Assembly (NCBI GenBank): GCA_028622995.1
Contig: JAJQJQ010000008.1
Coordinates: 2,666,001-2,730,000 of the forward strand
Length of the DNA: 64,000 bases
Source of the DNA: Panagrolaimus kolymaensis
Lineage: Eukaryota; Nematoda; Chromadorea; Rhabditida; Panagrolaimidae
Direction of reading: 5' to 3'
Below the pieces are notes generated by a model that was given only the letters and a program-made list of their open reading frames with translations, did no database searches and had not been told where the DNA came from. A program made the position numbers and the translations under genes. Positions 48,990-62,600 of this stretch are shown here, piece by piece (the first letter of the stretch is position 1; each line of letters opens with the position of its first letter).

Positions 48990-51900
48990 TTTTTAAGGCC
49001 ATCACATTTCCAACAATGTGTGGAGTTATTTTCTTTATTTAATTATTTTTTACATTTCTAAAATATTTTTATTAAGATTTGTACCTTTATTTTGACGTCC
49101 ATCAAATCTAGAAATATTTTTTTAAGGCCATCACATTTCCAACAATGTGTGGAGTTATTTTCTTTATTTAATTATTTTTTACATTTCTAAAATATTTTTA
49201 TTAAGATTTGTACCTTTATTTTGACGTCCATCAAATCTAGAAATATTTTTTTAAGGCCATCACATTTCCAACAATGTGTGGAGTTATTTTCTTTATTTAA
49301 TTAATTTTTAGCAAAATCAAAATATTTTTATTAAGATTTTTACCTTTATTTTGACGTCCATCAAATCTAGAAATATTTTTTTAAGGCCATCACATTTCCA
49401 ACAATGTGTGGAGTTATTTTCTTTATTTAATTATTTTATAGCAAAATCAAAATATTTTTATTAAGATTTGTACCTTTATTTTGACGTCCATCAAACCTAG
49501 AAATATTTTTTTAAGGCCATCACATTTCCAACAATGTGTGGAGTTATTTTCTTTATTTAATTATTTTATAGCAAAATCAAAATATTTTTATTAAGATTTG
49601 TACCTTTATTTTGACGTCCATCAAATCTAGAAATATTTTTTTTAAGGCCATCACATTTCCAACAATGTGTGGAGTTATTTTCTTTATTTAATTATTTTTT
49701 ACATTTCTAAAATATTTTTATTAAGATTTGTACCTTTATTTTGACGTCCATCAAACCTAGAAATATTTTTTTAAGGCCATCACATTTCCAACAATGTGTG
49801 GGGTTATTTTCTTTATTTAATTATTTTATAGCAAAATCAAAATATTTTTATTAAGATTTGTACCTTTATTTTGACGTCCATCAAACCTAGAAATATTTTT
49901 TTAAGGCCATCACATTTCCAACAATGTGTGGAGTTATTTTCTTTATTTAATTATTTTTTACATTTCTAAAATATTTTTATTAAGATTTGTACCTTTATTT
50001 TGACGTCCATCAAACCTAGAAATATTTTTTTAAGGCCATCACATTTCCAACAATGTGTGGAGTTATTTTCTTTATTTAATTATTTTATAGCAAAATCAAA
50101 ATATTTTTATTAAGATTTGTACCTTTATTTTGACGTCCATCAAATCTAGAAATATTTTTTTAAGGCCATCACATTTCCAACAATGTGTGGAGTTATTTTC
50201 TTTATTTAATTATTTTTTACATTTCTAAAATATTTTTATTAAGATTTGTACCTTTATTTTGACGTCCATCAAACCTAGAAATATTTTTTTAAGGCCATCA
50301 CATTTCCAACAATGTGTGGAGTTATTTTCTTTATTTAATTATTTTTTACATTTCTAAAATATTTTTATTAAGATTTGTACCTTTATTTTGACGTCCATCA
50401 AATCTAGAAATATTTTTTTAAGGCCATCACATTTCCAACAATGTGTGGAGTTATTTTCTTTATTTAATTATTTTTTACATTTCTAAAATATTTTTATTAA
50501 GATTTGTACCTTTATTTTGACGTCCATCAAATCTAGAAATATTTTTTTAAGGCCATCACATTTCCAACAATGTGTGGAGTTATTTTCTTTATTTAATTAT
50601 TTTTTACATTTCTAAAATATTTTTATTAAGATTTGTACCTTTATTTTGACGTCCATCAAATCTAGAAATATTTTTTTAAGGCCATCACATTTCCAACAAT
50701 GTGTGGAGTTATTTTCTTTATTTAATTAATTTTTAGCAAAATCAAAATATTTTTATTAAGATTTTTACCTTTATTTTGACGTCCATCAAATCTAGAAATA
50801 TTTTTTTAAGGCCATCACATTTCCAACAATGTGTGGAGTTATTTTCTTTATTTAATTATTTTATAGCAAAATCAAAATATTTTTATTAAGATTTTTACCT
50901 TTATTTTGACGTCCATCAAATCTAGAAATATTTTTTTAAGGCCATCACATTTCCAACAATGTGTGGAGTTATTTTCTTTATTTAATTATTTTATAGCAAA
51001 ATCAAAATATTTTTATTAAGATTTGTACCTTTATTTTGACGTCCATCAAACCTAGAAATATTTTTTTAAGGCCATCACATTTCCAACAATGTGTGGAGTT
51101 ATTTTCTTTATTTAATTATTTTTTACATTTCTAAAATATTTTTATTAAGATTTGTACCTTTATTTTGACGTCCATCAAATCTAGAAATATTTTTTTAAGG
51201 CCATCACATTTCCAACAATGTGTGGAGTTATTTTCTTTATTTAATTATTTTTTACATTTCTAAAATATTTTTATTAAGATTTGTACCTTTATTTTGACGT
51301 CCATCAAACCTAGAAATATTTTTTTAAGGCCATCACATTTCCAACAATGTGTGGGGTTATTTTCTTTATTTAATTATTTTATAGCAAAATCAAAATATTT
51401 TTATTAAGATTTGTACCTTTATTTTGACGTCTATCAAACCTAGAAATATTTTTTTAAGGCCATCACATTTCCAACAATGTGTGGAGTTATTTTCTTTATT
51501 TAATTATTTTATAGCAAAATCAAAATATTTTTATTAAGATTTGTACCTTTATTTTGACGTCCATCAAATCTAGAAATATTTTTTTAAGGCCATCACATTT
51601 CCAACAATGTGTGGAGTTATTTTCTTTATTTAATTATTTTTTACATTTCTAAAATATTTTTATTAAGATTTGTACCTTTATTTTGACGTCCATCAAACCT
51701 AGAAATATTTTTTTAAGGCCATCACATTTCCAACAATGTGTGGAGTTATTTTCTTTATTTAATTATTTTTTACATTTCTAAAATATTTTTATTAAGATTT
51801 GTACCTTTATTTTGACGTCCATCAAATCTAGAAATATTTTTTTAAGGCCATCACATTTCCAACAATGTGTGGAGTTATTTTCTTTATTTAATTATTTTTT

Positions 51901-54900
51901 ACATTTTCAAAATATTTTTATTAAGATTTGTACCTTTATTTTGACGTCCATCAAACCTAGAAATATTTTTTTAAGGCCATCACATTTCCAACAATGTGTG
52001 GAGTTATTTTCTTTATTTAATTATTTTTTACATTTCTAAAATATTTTTATTAAGATTTGTACCTTTATTTTGACGTCCATCAAATCTAGAAATATTTTTT
52101 TAAGGCCATCACATTTCCAACAATGTGTGGAGTTATTTTCTTTATTTAATTATTTTTTACATTTCTAAAATATTTTTATTAAGATTTGTACCTTTATTTT
52201 GACGTCCATCAAACCTAGAAATATTTTTTTAAGGCCATCACATTTCCAACAATGTGTGGGGTTATTTTCTTTATTTAATTATTTTATAGCAAAATCAAAA
52301 TATTTTTATTAAGATTTGTACCTTTATTTTGACGTCTATCAAACCTAGAAATATTTTTTTAAGGCCATCACATTTCCAACAATGTGTGGAGTTATTTTCT
52401 TTATTTAATTATTTTATAGCAAAATCAAAATATTTTTATTAAGATTTGTACCTTTATTTTGACGTCCATCAAATCTAGAAATATTTTTTTAAGGCCATCA
52501 CATTTCCAACAATGTGTGGAGTTATTTTCTTTATTTAATTATTTTTTACATTTCTAAAATATTTTTATTAAGATTTGTACCTTTATTTTGACGTCCATCA
52601 AACCTAGAAATATTTTTTTAAGGCCATCACATTTCCAACAATGTGTGGAGTTATTTTCTTTATTTAATTATTTTTTACATTTCTAAAATATTTTTATTAA
52701 GATTTGTACCTTTATTTTGACGTCCATCAAATCTAGAAATATTTTTTTAAGGCCATCACATTTCCAACAATGTGTGGAGTTATTTTCTTTATTTAATTAT
52801 TTTTTACATTTTCAAAATATTTTTATTAAGATTTGTACCTTTATTTTGACGTCCATCAAATCTAGAAATATTTTTTTAAGGCCATCACATTTCCAACAAT
52901 GTGTGGAGTTATTTTCTTTATTTAATTATTTTTTACATTTCTAAAATATTTTTATTAAGATTTGTACCTTTATTTTGACGTCCATCAAACCTAGAAATAT
53001 TTTTTTAAGGCCATCACATTTCCAACAATGTGTGGAGTTATTTTCTTTATTTAATTATTTTTTACATTTCTAAAATATTTTTATTAAGATTTGTACCTTT
53101 ATTTTGACGTCCATCAAATCTAGAAATATTTTTTTAAGGCCATCACATTTCCAACAATGTGTGGAGTTATTTTCTTTATTTAATTATTTTTTACATTTTC
53201 AAAATATTTTTATTAAGATTTGTACCTTTATTTTGACGTCCATCAAATCTAGAAATATTTTTTTAAGGCCATCACATTTCCAACAATGTGCGGAGTTATT
53301 TTCTTTATTTAATTATTTTTTACATTTCTAAAATATTTTTATTAAGATTTGTACCTTTATTTTGACGTCCATCAAATCTAGAAATATTTTTTTAAGGCCA
53401 TCACATTTCCAACAATGTGTGGAGTTATTTTCTTTATTTAATTATTTTTTACATTTCTAAAATATTTTTATTAAGATTTGTACCTTTATTTTGACGTCCA
53501 TCAAATCTAGAAATATTTTTTTAAGGCCATCACATTTCCAACAATGTGTGGAGTTATTTTCTTTATTTAATTAATTTTTAGCAAAATCAAAATATTTTTA
53601 TTAAGATTTTTACCTTTATTTTGACGTCCATCAAATCTAGAAATATTTTTTTAAGGCCATCACATTTCCAACAATGTGTGGAGTTATTTTCTTTATTTAA
53701 TTATTTTATAGCAAAATCAAAATATTTTTATTAAGATTTGTACCTTTATTTTGACGTCCATCAAACCTAGAAATATTTTTTTAAGGCCATCACATTTCCA
53801 ACAATGTGTGGAGTTATTTTCTTTATTTAATTATTTTATAGCAAAATCAAAATATTTTTATTAAGATTTGTACCTTTATTTTGACGTCCATCAAATCTAG
53901 AAATATTTTTTTTAAGGCCATCACATTTCCAACAATGTGTGGAGTTATTTTCTTTATTTAATTATTTTTTACATTTCTAAAATATTTTTATTAAGATTTG
54001 TACCTTTATTTTGACGTCCATCAAACCTAGAAATATTTTTTTAAGGCCATCACATTTCCAACAATGTGTGGGGTTATTTTCTTTATTTAATTATTTTATA
54101 GCAAAATCAAAATATTTTTATTAAGATTTGTACCTTTATTTTGACGTCCATCAAACCTAGAAATATTTTTTTAAGGCCATCACATTTCCAACAATGTGTG
54201 GAGTTATTTTCTTTATTTAATTATTTTATAGCAAAATCAAAATATTTTTATTAAGATTTGTACCTTTATTTTGACGTCCATCAAATCTAGAAATATTTTT
54301 TTAAGGCCATCACATTTCCAACAATGTGTGGAGTTATTTTCTTTATTTAATTATTTTTTACATTTCTAAAATATTTTTATTAAGATTTGTACCTTTATTT
54401 TGACGTCCATCAAACCTAGAAATATTTTTTTAAGGCCATCACATTTCCAACAATGTGTGGAGTTATTTTCTTTATTTAATTATTTTTTACATTTCTAAAA
54501 TATTTTTATTAAGATTTGTACCTTTATTTTGACGTCCATCAAATCTAGAAATATTTTTTTAAGGCCATCACATTTCCAACAATGTGTGGAGTTATTTTCT
54601 TTATTTAATTATTTTTTACATTTCTAAAATATTTTTATTAAGATTTGTACCTTTATTTTGACGTCCATCAAATCTAGAAATATTTTTTTAAGGCCATCAC
54701 ATTTCCAACAATGTGTGGAGTTATTTTCTTTATTTAATTATTTTTTACATTTCTAAAATATTTTTATTAAGATTTGTACCTTTATTTTGACGTCCATCAA
54801 ATCTAGAAATATTTTTTTAAGGCCATCACATTTCCAACAATGTGTGGAGTTATTTTCTTTATTTAATTAATTTTTAGCAAAATCAAAATATTTTTATTAA

Positions 54901-55000
54901 GATTTTTACCTTTATTTTGACGTCCATCAAATCTAGAAATATTTTTTTAAGGCCATCACATTTCCAACAATGTGTGGAGTTATTTTCTTTATTTAATTAT
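48990..55000. repeat. Segmental duplication in satellite B (offset 4270 bp)
   Basis: Subtype order from about 48,990 recurs from about 53,260. It includes a rare eight-T variant (AAATATTTTTTTTAAGG at 49,631 and 53,901) and a TTAATTAATTTTTAGC unit followed by GATTTTTACC (49,321 and 53,591). After about 49,950 the copies stay aligned only if one monomer is dropped from the second copy, giving an offset of about 4140 bp. Confidence 0.7.
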
Positions 55001-56983
55001 TTTATAGCAAAATCAAAATATTTTTATTAAGATTTGTACCTTTATTTTGACGTCCATCAAACCTAGAAATATTTTTTTAAGGCCATCACATTTCCAACAA
55101 TGTGTGGAGTTATTTTCTTTATTTAATTATTTTTTACATTTCTAAAATATTTTTATTAAGATTTGTACCTTTATTTTGACGTCCATCAAATCTAGAAATA
55201 TTTTTTTAAGGCCATCACATTTCCAACAATGTGTGGAGTTATTTTCTTTATTTAATTATTTTTTACATTTCTAAAATATTTTTATTAAGATTTGTACCTT
55301 TATTTTGACGTCCATCAAATCTAGAAATATTTTTTTAAGGCCATCACATTTCCAACAATGTGTGGAGTTATTTTCTTTATTTAATTATTTTTTACATTTC
55401 TAAAATATTTTTATTAAGATTTGTACCTTTATTTTGACGTCCATCAAACCTAGAAATATTTTTTTAAGGCCATCACATTTCCAACAATGTGTGGAGTTAT
55501 TTTCTTTATTTAATTATTTTTTACATTTCTAAAATATTTTTATTAAGATTTGTACCTTTATTTTGACGTCCATCAAATCTAGAAATATTTTTTTAAGGCC
55601 ATCACATTTCCAACAATGTGTGGAGTTATTTTCTTTATTTAATTAATTTTTAGCAAAATCAAAATATTTTTATTAAGATTTTTACCTTTATTTTGACGTC
55701 CATCAAATCTAGAAATATTTTTTTAAGGCCATCACATTTCCAACAATGTGTGGAGTTATTTTCTTTATTTAATTATTTTATAGCAAAATCAAAATATTTT
55801 TATTAAGATTTGTACCTTTATTTTGACGTCCATCAAACCTAGAAATATTTTTTTAAGGCCATCACATTTCCAACAATGTGTGGAGTTATTTTCTTTATTT
55901 AATTATTTTTTACATTTCTAAAATATTTTTATTAAGATTTGTACCTTTATTTTGACGTCCATCAAATCTAGAAATATTTTTTTAAGGCCATCACATTTCC
56001 AACAATGTGTGGAGTTATTTTCTTTATTTAATTATTTTTTACATTTCTAAAATATTTTTATTAAGATTTGTACCTTTATTTTGACGTCCATCAAATCTAG
56101 AAATATTTTTTTAAGGCCATCACATTTCCAACAATGTGTGGAGTTATTTTCTTTATTTAATTATTTTTTACATTTCTAAAATATTTTTATTAAGATTTGT
56201 ACCTTTATTTTGACGTCCATCAAACCTAGAAATATTTTTTTAAGGCCATCACATTTCCAACAATGTGTGGAGTTATTTTCTTTATTTAATTATTTTTTAC
56301 ATTTCTAAAATATTTTTATTAAGATTTGTACCTTTATTTTGACGTCCATCAAATCTAGAAATATTTTTTTAAGGCCATCACATTTCCAACAATGTGTGGA
56401 GTTATTTTCTTTATTTAATTATTTTTTACATTTCTAAAATATTTTTATTAAGATTTGTACCTTTATTTTGACGTCCATCAAATCTAGAAATATTTTTTTA
56501 AGGCCATCACATTTCCAACAATGTGTGGAGTTATTTTCTTTATTTAATTATTTTTTACATTTTCAAAATATTTTTATTAAGATTTGTACCTTTATTTTGA
56601 CGTCCATCAAATCTAGAAATATTTTTTTAAGGCCATCACATTTCCAACAATGTGTGGAGTTATTTTCTTTATTTAATTATTTTTTATATTTCTAAAATAT
56701 TTTTATTAAGATTTGTACCTTTATTTTGACGTCCATCAAATCTAGAAATATTTTTTTAAGGCCATCACATTTCCAACAATGTGTGGAGTTATTTTCTTTA
56801 TTTAATTATTTTTTACATTTCTAAAATATTTTTATTAAGATTTGTACCTTTATTTTGACGTCCATCAAATCTAGAAATATTTTTTTAAGGCCATCACATT
56901 TCCAACAATGTGTGGAGTTATTTTCTTTATTTAATTATTTTTTACATTTCTAAAATATTTTTATTAAGATTTGTACCTTTATT

Positions 56984-58620
56984 TTGACGTCCATCAAATC
57001 TAGAAATATTTTTTTAAGGCCATCACATTTCCAACAATGTGTGGAGTTATTTTCTTTATTTAATTATTTTTTACATTTTCAAAATATTTTTATTAAGATT
57101 TGTACCTTTATTTTGACGTCCATCAAATCTAGAAATATTTTTTTAAGGCCATCACATTTCCAACAATGTGTGGAGTTATTTTCTTTATTTAATTATTTTT
57201 TACATTTCTAAAATATTTTTATTAAGATTTGTATCTTTATTTTGACGTCCATCAAACCTAGAAATATTTTTTTAAAGCCATCACATTTCCAACAATGTGT
57301 GGAGTTATTTTCTTTATTTAATTAATTTTTAGCAAAATCAAAATATTTTTATTAAGATTTTTACCTTTATTTTGACGTCCATCAAACCGAGAAATATTTT
57401 TTTAAAGCCATCACATTTCCAACAATGTGTGGAGTTATTTTCTTTATTTAATTATTTTTTACATTTCTAAAATATTTTTATTAAGATTTGTACCTTTATT
57501 TTGACGTCCATCAAATCTAGAAATATTTTTTTAAGGCCATCACATTTCCAACAATGTGTGGAGTTATTTTCTTTATTTAATTATTTTTTACATTTCTAAA
57601 ATATTTTTATTAAGATTTGTACCTTTATTTTGACGTCCATCAAATCTAGAAATATTTTTTTAAGGCCATCACATTTCCAACAATGTGTGGAGTTATTTTC
57701 TTTATTTAATTATTTTTTACATTTCTAAAATATTTTTATTAAGATTTGTACCTTTATTTTGACGTCCATCAAACCTAGAAATATTTTTTTAAGGCCATCA
57801 CATTTCCAACAATGTGTGGAGTTATTTTCTTTATTTAATTATTTTTTACATTTCTAAAATATTTTTATTAAGATTTGTACCTTTATTTTGACGTCCATCA
57901 AATCTAGAAATATTTTTTTAAGGCCATAACATTTCCAACAATGTGTGGAGTTATTTTCTTTATTTAATTATTTTTTACATTTCTAAAATATTTTTATTAA
58001 GATTTGTACCTTTATTTTGACGTCCATCAAATCTAGAAATATTTTTTTAAGGCCATCACATTTCCAACAATGTGTGGAGTTATTTTCTTTATTTAATTAT
58101 TTTTTACATTTCTAAAATATTTTTATTAAGATTTGTACCTTTATTTTGACGTCCATCAAATCTAGAAATATTTTTTTAAGGCCATCACATTTCCAACAAT
58201 GTGTGGAGTTATTTTCTTTATTTAATTATTTTTTACATTTTCAAAATATTTTTATTAAGATTTGTACCTTTATTTTGACGTCCATCAAATCTAGAAATAT
58301 TTTTTTAAGGCCATCACATTTCCAACAATGTGTGGAGTTATTTTCTTTATTTAATTATTTTTTACATTTCTAAAATATTTTTATTAAGATTTGTATCTTT
58401 ATTTTGACGTCCATCAAACCTAGAAATATTTTTTTAAAGCCATCACATTTCCAACAATGTGTGGAGTTATTTTCTTTATTTAATTAATTTTTAGCAAAAT
58501 CAAAATATTTTTATTAAGATTTTTACCTTTATTTTGACGTCCATCAAACCGAGAAATATTTTTTTAAAGCCATCACATTTCCAACAATGTGTGGAGTTAT
58601 TTTCTTTATTTAATTATTTT
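56984..58620. repeat. 9-monomer repeat (1162 bp) in satellite B
   Basis: The group ending in GTATCTTTATTTTG (57,231 and 58,393), followed by a TTAATTAATTTTTAGC unit with CAAACCGAG, recurs at 1162 bp. The dimers at 56,984 and 58,146 show the same offset. Confidence 0.7.
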
Positions 58621-58700
58621 ATAGCAAAATCAAAATATTTTTATTAAGATTTGTACCTTTATTTTGACGTCCATCAAACCTAGAAATATTTTTTTAAAGC

Positions 58701-61700
58701 CATCACTTTTCCAGCAATGTGTGGAGTTATTTTCTTTATTTAATTAATTTTTACATTTTCAAAATATTTTTATTAAGATTTGTACCTTTATTTTGACGTC
58801 CATCAAACCTAGAAATATTTTTTTAAGGCCATCACATTTCCAACAATGTGTGGAGTTATTTTCTTTATTTAATTAATTTTTACATTTTCAAAATATTTTT
58901 ATTAAGATTTGTACCTTTATTTTGACGTCCATCAAACCTAGAAATATTTTTTTAAGGCCATCACATTTCCAACAATGTGTGGAGTTATTTTCTTTATTTA
59001 ATTATTTTTTAGCAAAATCAAAATATTTTTATTAAGATTTGTACCTTTATTTTGACGTCCATCAAACCTAGAAATATTTTTTTAAGGCCATCACATTTCC
59101 AACAATGTGTGGAGTTATTTTCTTTATTTAATTATTTTTTAGCAAAATCAAAATATTTTTATTAAGATTTGTACCTTTATTTTGACGTCCATCAAACCTA
59201 GAAATATTTTTTTAAGGCCATCACATTTCCAACAATGTGTGGGGTTATTTTCTTTATTTAATTATTTTATAGCAAAATCAAAATATTTTTATTAAGATTT
59301 GTACCTTTATTTTGACGTCCATCAAACCTAGAAATATTTTTTTAAGGCCATCACATTTCCAACAATGTGTGGAGTTATTTTCTTTATTTAATTATTTTTT
59401 AGCAAAATCAAAATATTTTTATTAAGATTTGTACCTTTATTTTGACGTCCATCAAACCTAGAAATATTTTTTTAAGGCCATCACATTTCCAACAATGTGT
59501 GGAGTTATTTTCTTTATTTAATTATTTTATAGCAAAATCAAAATATTTTTATTAAGATTTGTACCTTTATTTTGACGTCCATCAAACCTAGAAATATTTT
59601 TTTAAGGCCATCACATTTCCAACAATGTGTGGAGTTATTTTCTTTATTTAATTATTTTTTAGCAAAATCAAAATATTTTTATTAAGATTTGTACCTTTAT
59701 TTTGACGTCCATCAAACCGAGAAATATTTTTTTAAAGCCATCACATTTCCAACAATGTGTGGAGTTATTTTCTTTATTTAATTATTTTATAGCAAAATCA
59801 AAATATTTTTATTAAGATTTGTACCTTTATTTTGACGTCCATCAAACCTAGAAATATTTTTTTAAAGCCATCACTTTTCCAACAATGTGTGGAGTTATTT
59901 TCTTTATTTAATTAATTTTTACATTTTCAAAATATTTTTATTAAGATTTGTACCTTTATTTTGACGTCCATCAAACCTAGAAATATTTTTTTAAGGCCAT
60001 CACATTTCCAACAATGTGTGGAGTTATTTTCTTTATTTAATTAATTTTTACATTTTCAAAATATTTTTATTAAGATTTGTACCTTTATTTTGACGTCCAT
60101 CAAACCTAGAAATATTTTTTTAAGGCCATCACATTTCCAACAATGTGTGGAGTTATTTTCTTTATTTAATTATTTTTTAGCAAAATCAAAATATTTTTAT
60201 TAAGATTTGTACCTTTATTTTGACGTCCATCAAACCTAGAAATATTTTTTTAAGGCCATCACATTTCCAACAATGTGTGGAGTTATTTTCTTTATTTAAT
60301 TATTTTTTAGCAAAATCAAAATATTTTTATTAAGATTTGTACCTTTATTTTGACGTCCATCAAACCTAGAAATATTTTTTTAAGGCCATCACATTTCCAA
60401 CAATGTGTGGGGTTATTTTCTTTATTTAATTATTTTATAGCAAAATCAAAATATTTTTATTAAGATTTGTACCTTTATTTTGACGTCCATCAAACCTAGA
60501 AATATTTTTTTAAGGCCATCACATTTCCAACAATGTGTGGAGTTATTTTCTTTATTTAATTATTTTTTAGCAAAATCAAAATATTTTTATTAAGATTTGT
60601 ACCTTTATTTTGACGTCCATCAAACCTAGAAATATTTTTTTAAGGCCATCACATTTCCAACAATGTGTGGAGTTATTTTCTTTATTTAATTATTTTTTAG
60701 CAAAATCAAAATATTTTTATTAAGATTTGTACCTTTATTTTGACGTCCATCAAACCTAGAAATATTTTTTTAAGGCCATCACATTTCCAACAATGTGTGG
60801 AGTTATTTTCTTTATTTAATTATTTTTTAGCAAAATCAAAATATTTTTATTAAGATTTGTACCTTTATTTTGACGTCCATCAAACCTAGAAATATTTTTT
60901 TAAGGCCATCACATTTCCAACAATGTGTGGGGTTATTTTCTTTATTTAATTATTTTATAGCAAAATCAAAATATTTTTATTAAGATTTGTACCTTTATTT
61001 TGACGTCCATCAAACCTAGAAATATTTTTTTAAAGCCATCACTTTTCCAACAATGTGTGGAGTTATTTTCTTTATTTAATTAATTTTTACATTTTCAAAA
61101 TATTTTTATTAAGATTTGTACCTTTATTTTGACGTCCATCAAACCTAGAAATATTTTTTTAAGGCCATCACATTTCCAACAATGTGTGGAGTTATTTTCT
61201 TTATTTAATTAATTTTTACATTTTCAAAATATTTTTATTAAGATTTGTACCTTTATTTTGACGTCCATCAAACCTAGAAATATTTTTTTAAAGCCATCAC
61301 ATTTCCAACAATGTGTGGAGTTATTTTCTTTATTTAATTATTTTATAGCAAAATCAAAATATTTTTATTAAGATTTGTACCTTTATTTTGACGTCCATCA
61401 AACCTAGAAATATTTTTTTAAAGCCATCACTTTTCCAACAATGTGTGGAGTTATTTTCTTTATTTAATTAATTTTTACATTTTCAAAATATTTTTATTAA
61501 GATTTGTACCTTTATTTTGACGTCCATCAAACCTAGAAATATTTTTTTAAGGCCATCACATTTCCAACAATGTGTGGAGTTATTTTCTTTATTTAATTAA
61601 TTTTTACATTTTCAAAATATTTTTATTAAGATTTGTACCTTTATTTTGACGTCCATCAAACCTAGAAATATTTTTTTAAGGCCATCACATTTCCAACAAT

Positions 61701-62600
61701 GTGTGGAGTTATTTTCTTTATTTAATTATTTTTTAGCAAAATCAAAATATTTTTATTAAGATTTGTACCTTTATTTTGACGTCCATCAAACCTAGAAATA
61801 TTTTTTAAGGCCATCACATTTCCAACAATGTGTGGGGTTATTTTCTTTATTTAATTATTTTATAGCAAAATCAAAATATTTTTATTAAGATTTGTACCTT
61901 TATTTTGACGTCCATCAAACCTAGAAATATTTTTTTAAGGCCATCACATTTCCAACAATGTGTGGAGTTATTTTCTTTATTTAATTATTTTTTAGCAAAA
62001 TCAAAATATTTTTATTAAGATTTGTACCTTTATTTTGACGTCCATCAAACCTAGAAATATTTTTTTAAGGCCATCACATTTCCAACAATGTGTGGGGTTA
62101 TTTTCTTTATTTAATTATTTTTTAGCAAAATCAAAATATTTTTATTAAGATTTGTACCTTTATTTTGACGTCCATCAAACCTAGAAATATTTTTTTAAGG
62201 CCATCACATTTCCAACAATGTGTGGGGTTATTTTCTTTATTTAATTATTTTTTAGCAAAATCAAAATATTTTTATTAAGATTTGTACCTTTATTTTGACG
62301 TCCATCAAACCTAGAAATATTTTTTTAAGGCCATCACATTTCCAACAATGTGTGGAGTTATTTTCTTTATTTAATTATTTTATAGCAAAATCAAAATATT
62401 TTTATTAAGATTTGTACCTTTATTTTGACGTCCATCAAACCTAGAAATATTTTTTTAAAGCCATCACATTTCCAACAATGTGTGGAGTTATTTTCTTTAT
62501 TTAATTATTTTATAGCAAAATCAAAATATTTTTATTAAGATTTGTACCTTTATTTTGACGTCCATCAAACCTAGAAATATTTTTTTAAAGCCATCACTTT
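58701..62600. repeat. 9-monomer higher-order repeat (1168 bp) in satellite B
   Basis: A diagnostic variant, CATCACTTTTCC instead of CATCACATTTCC, occurs at 58,701, 59,869 and 61,037 (1168 bp apart each), then at 61,425 (a 388-bp, 3-monomer step) and 62,592 (1167 bp, explained by a one-T deletion at about 61,801). It marks a nine-monomer unit amplified in tandem. Confidence 0.8.

Noticed and set aside
36660..58373. Plus-strand 70-75-codon ORFs in satellite B (MTSIKSRNIF...)
   Set aside because: Each is two tandem monomers read through, appearing only when the ACATTTTCAAAATA linker removes a stop; they are repeat by-products on the strand opposite the microexon.
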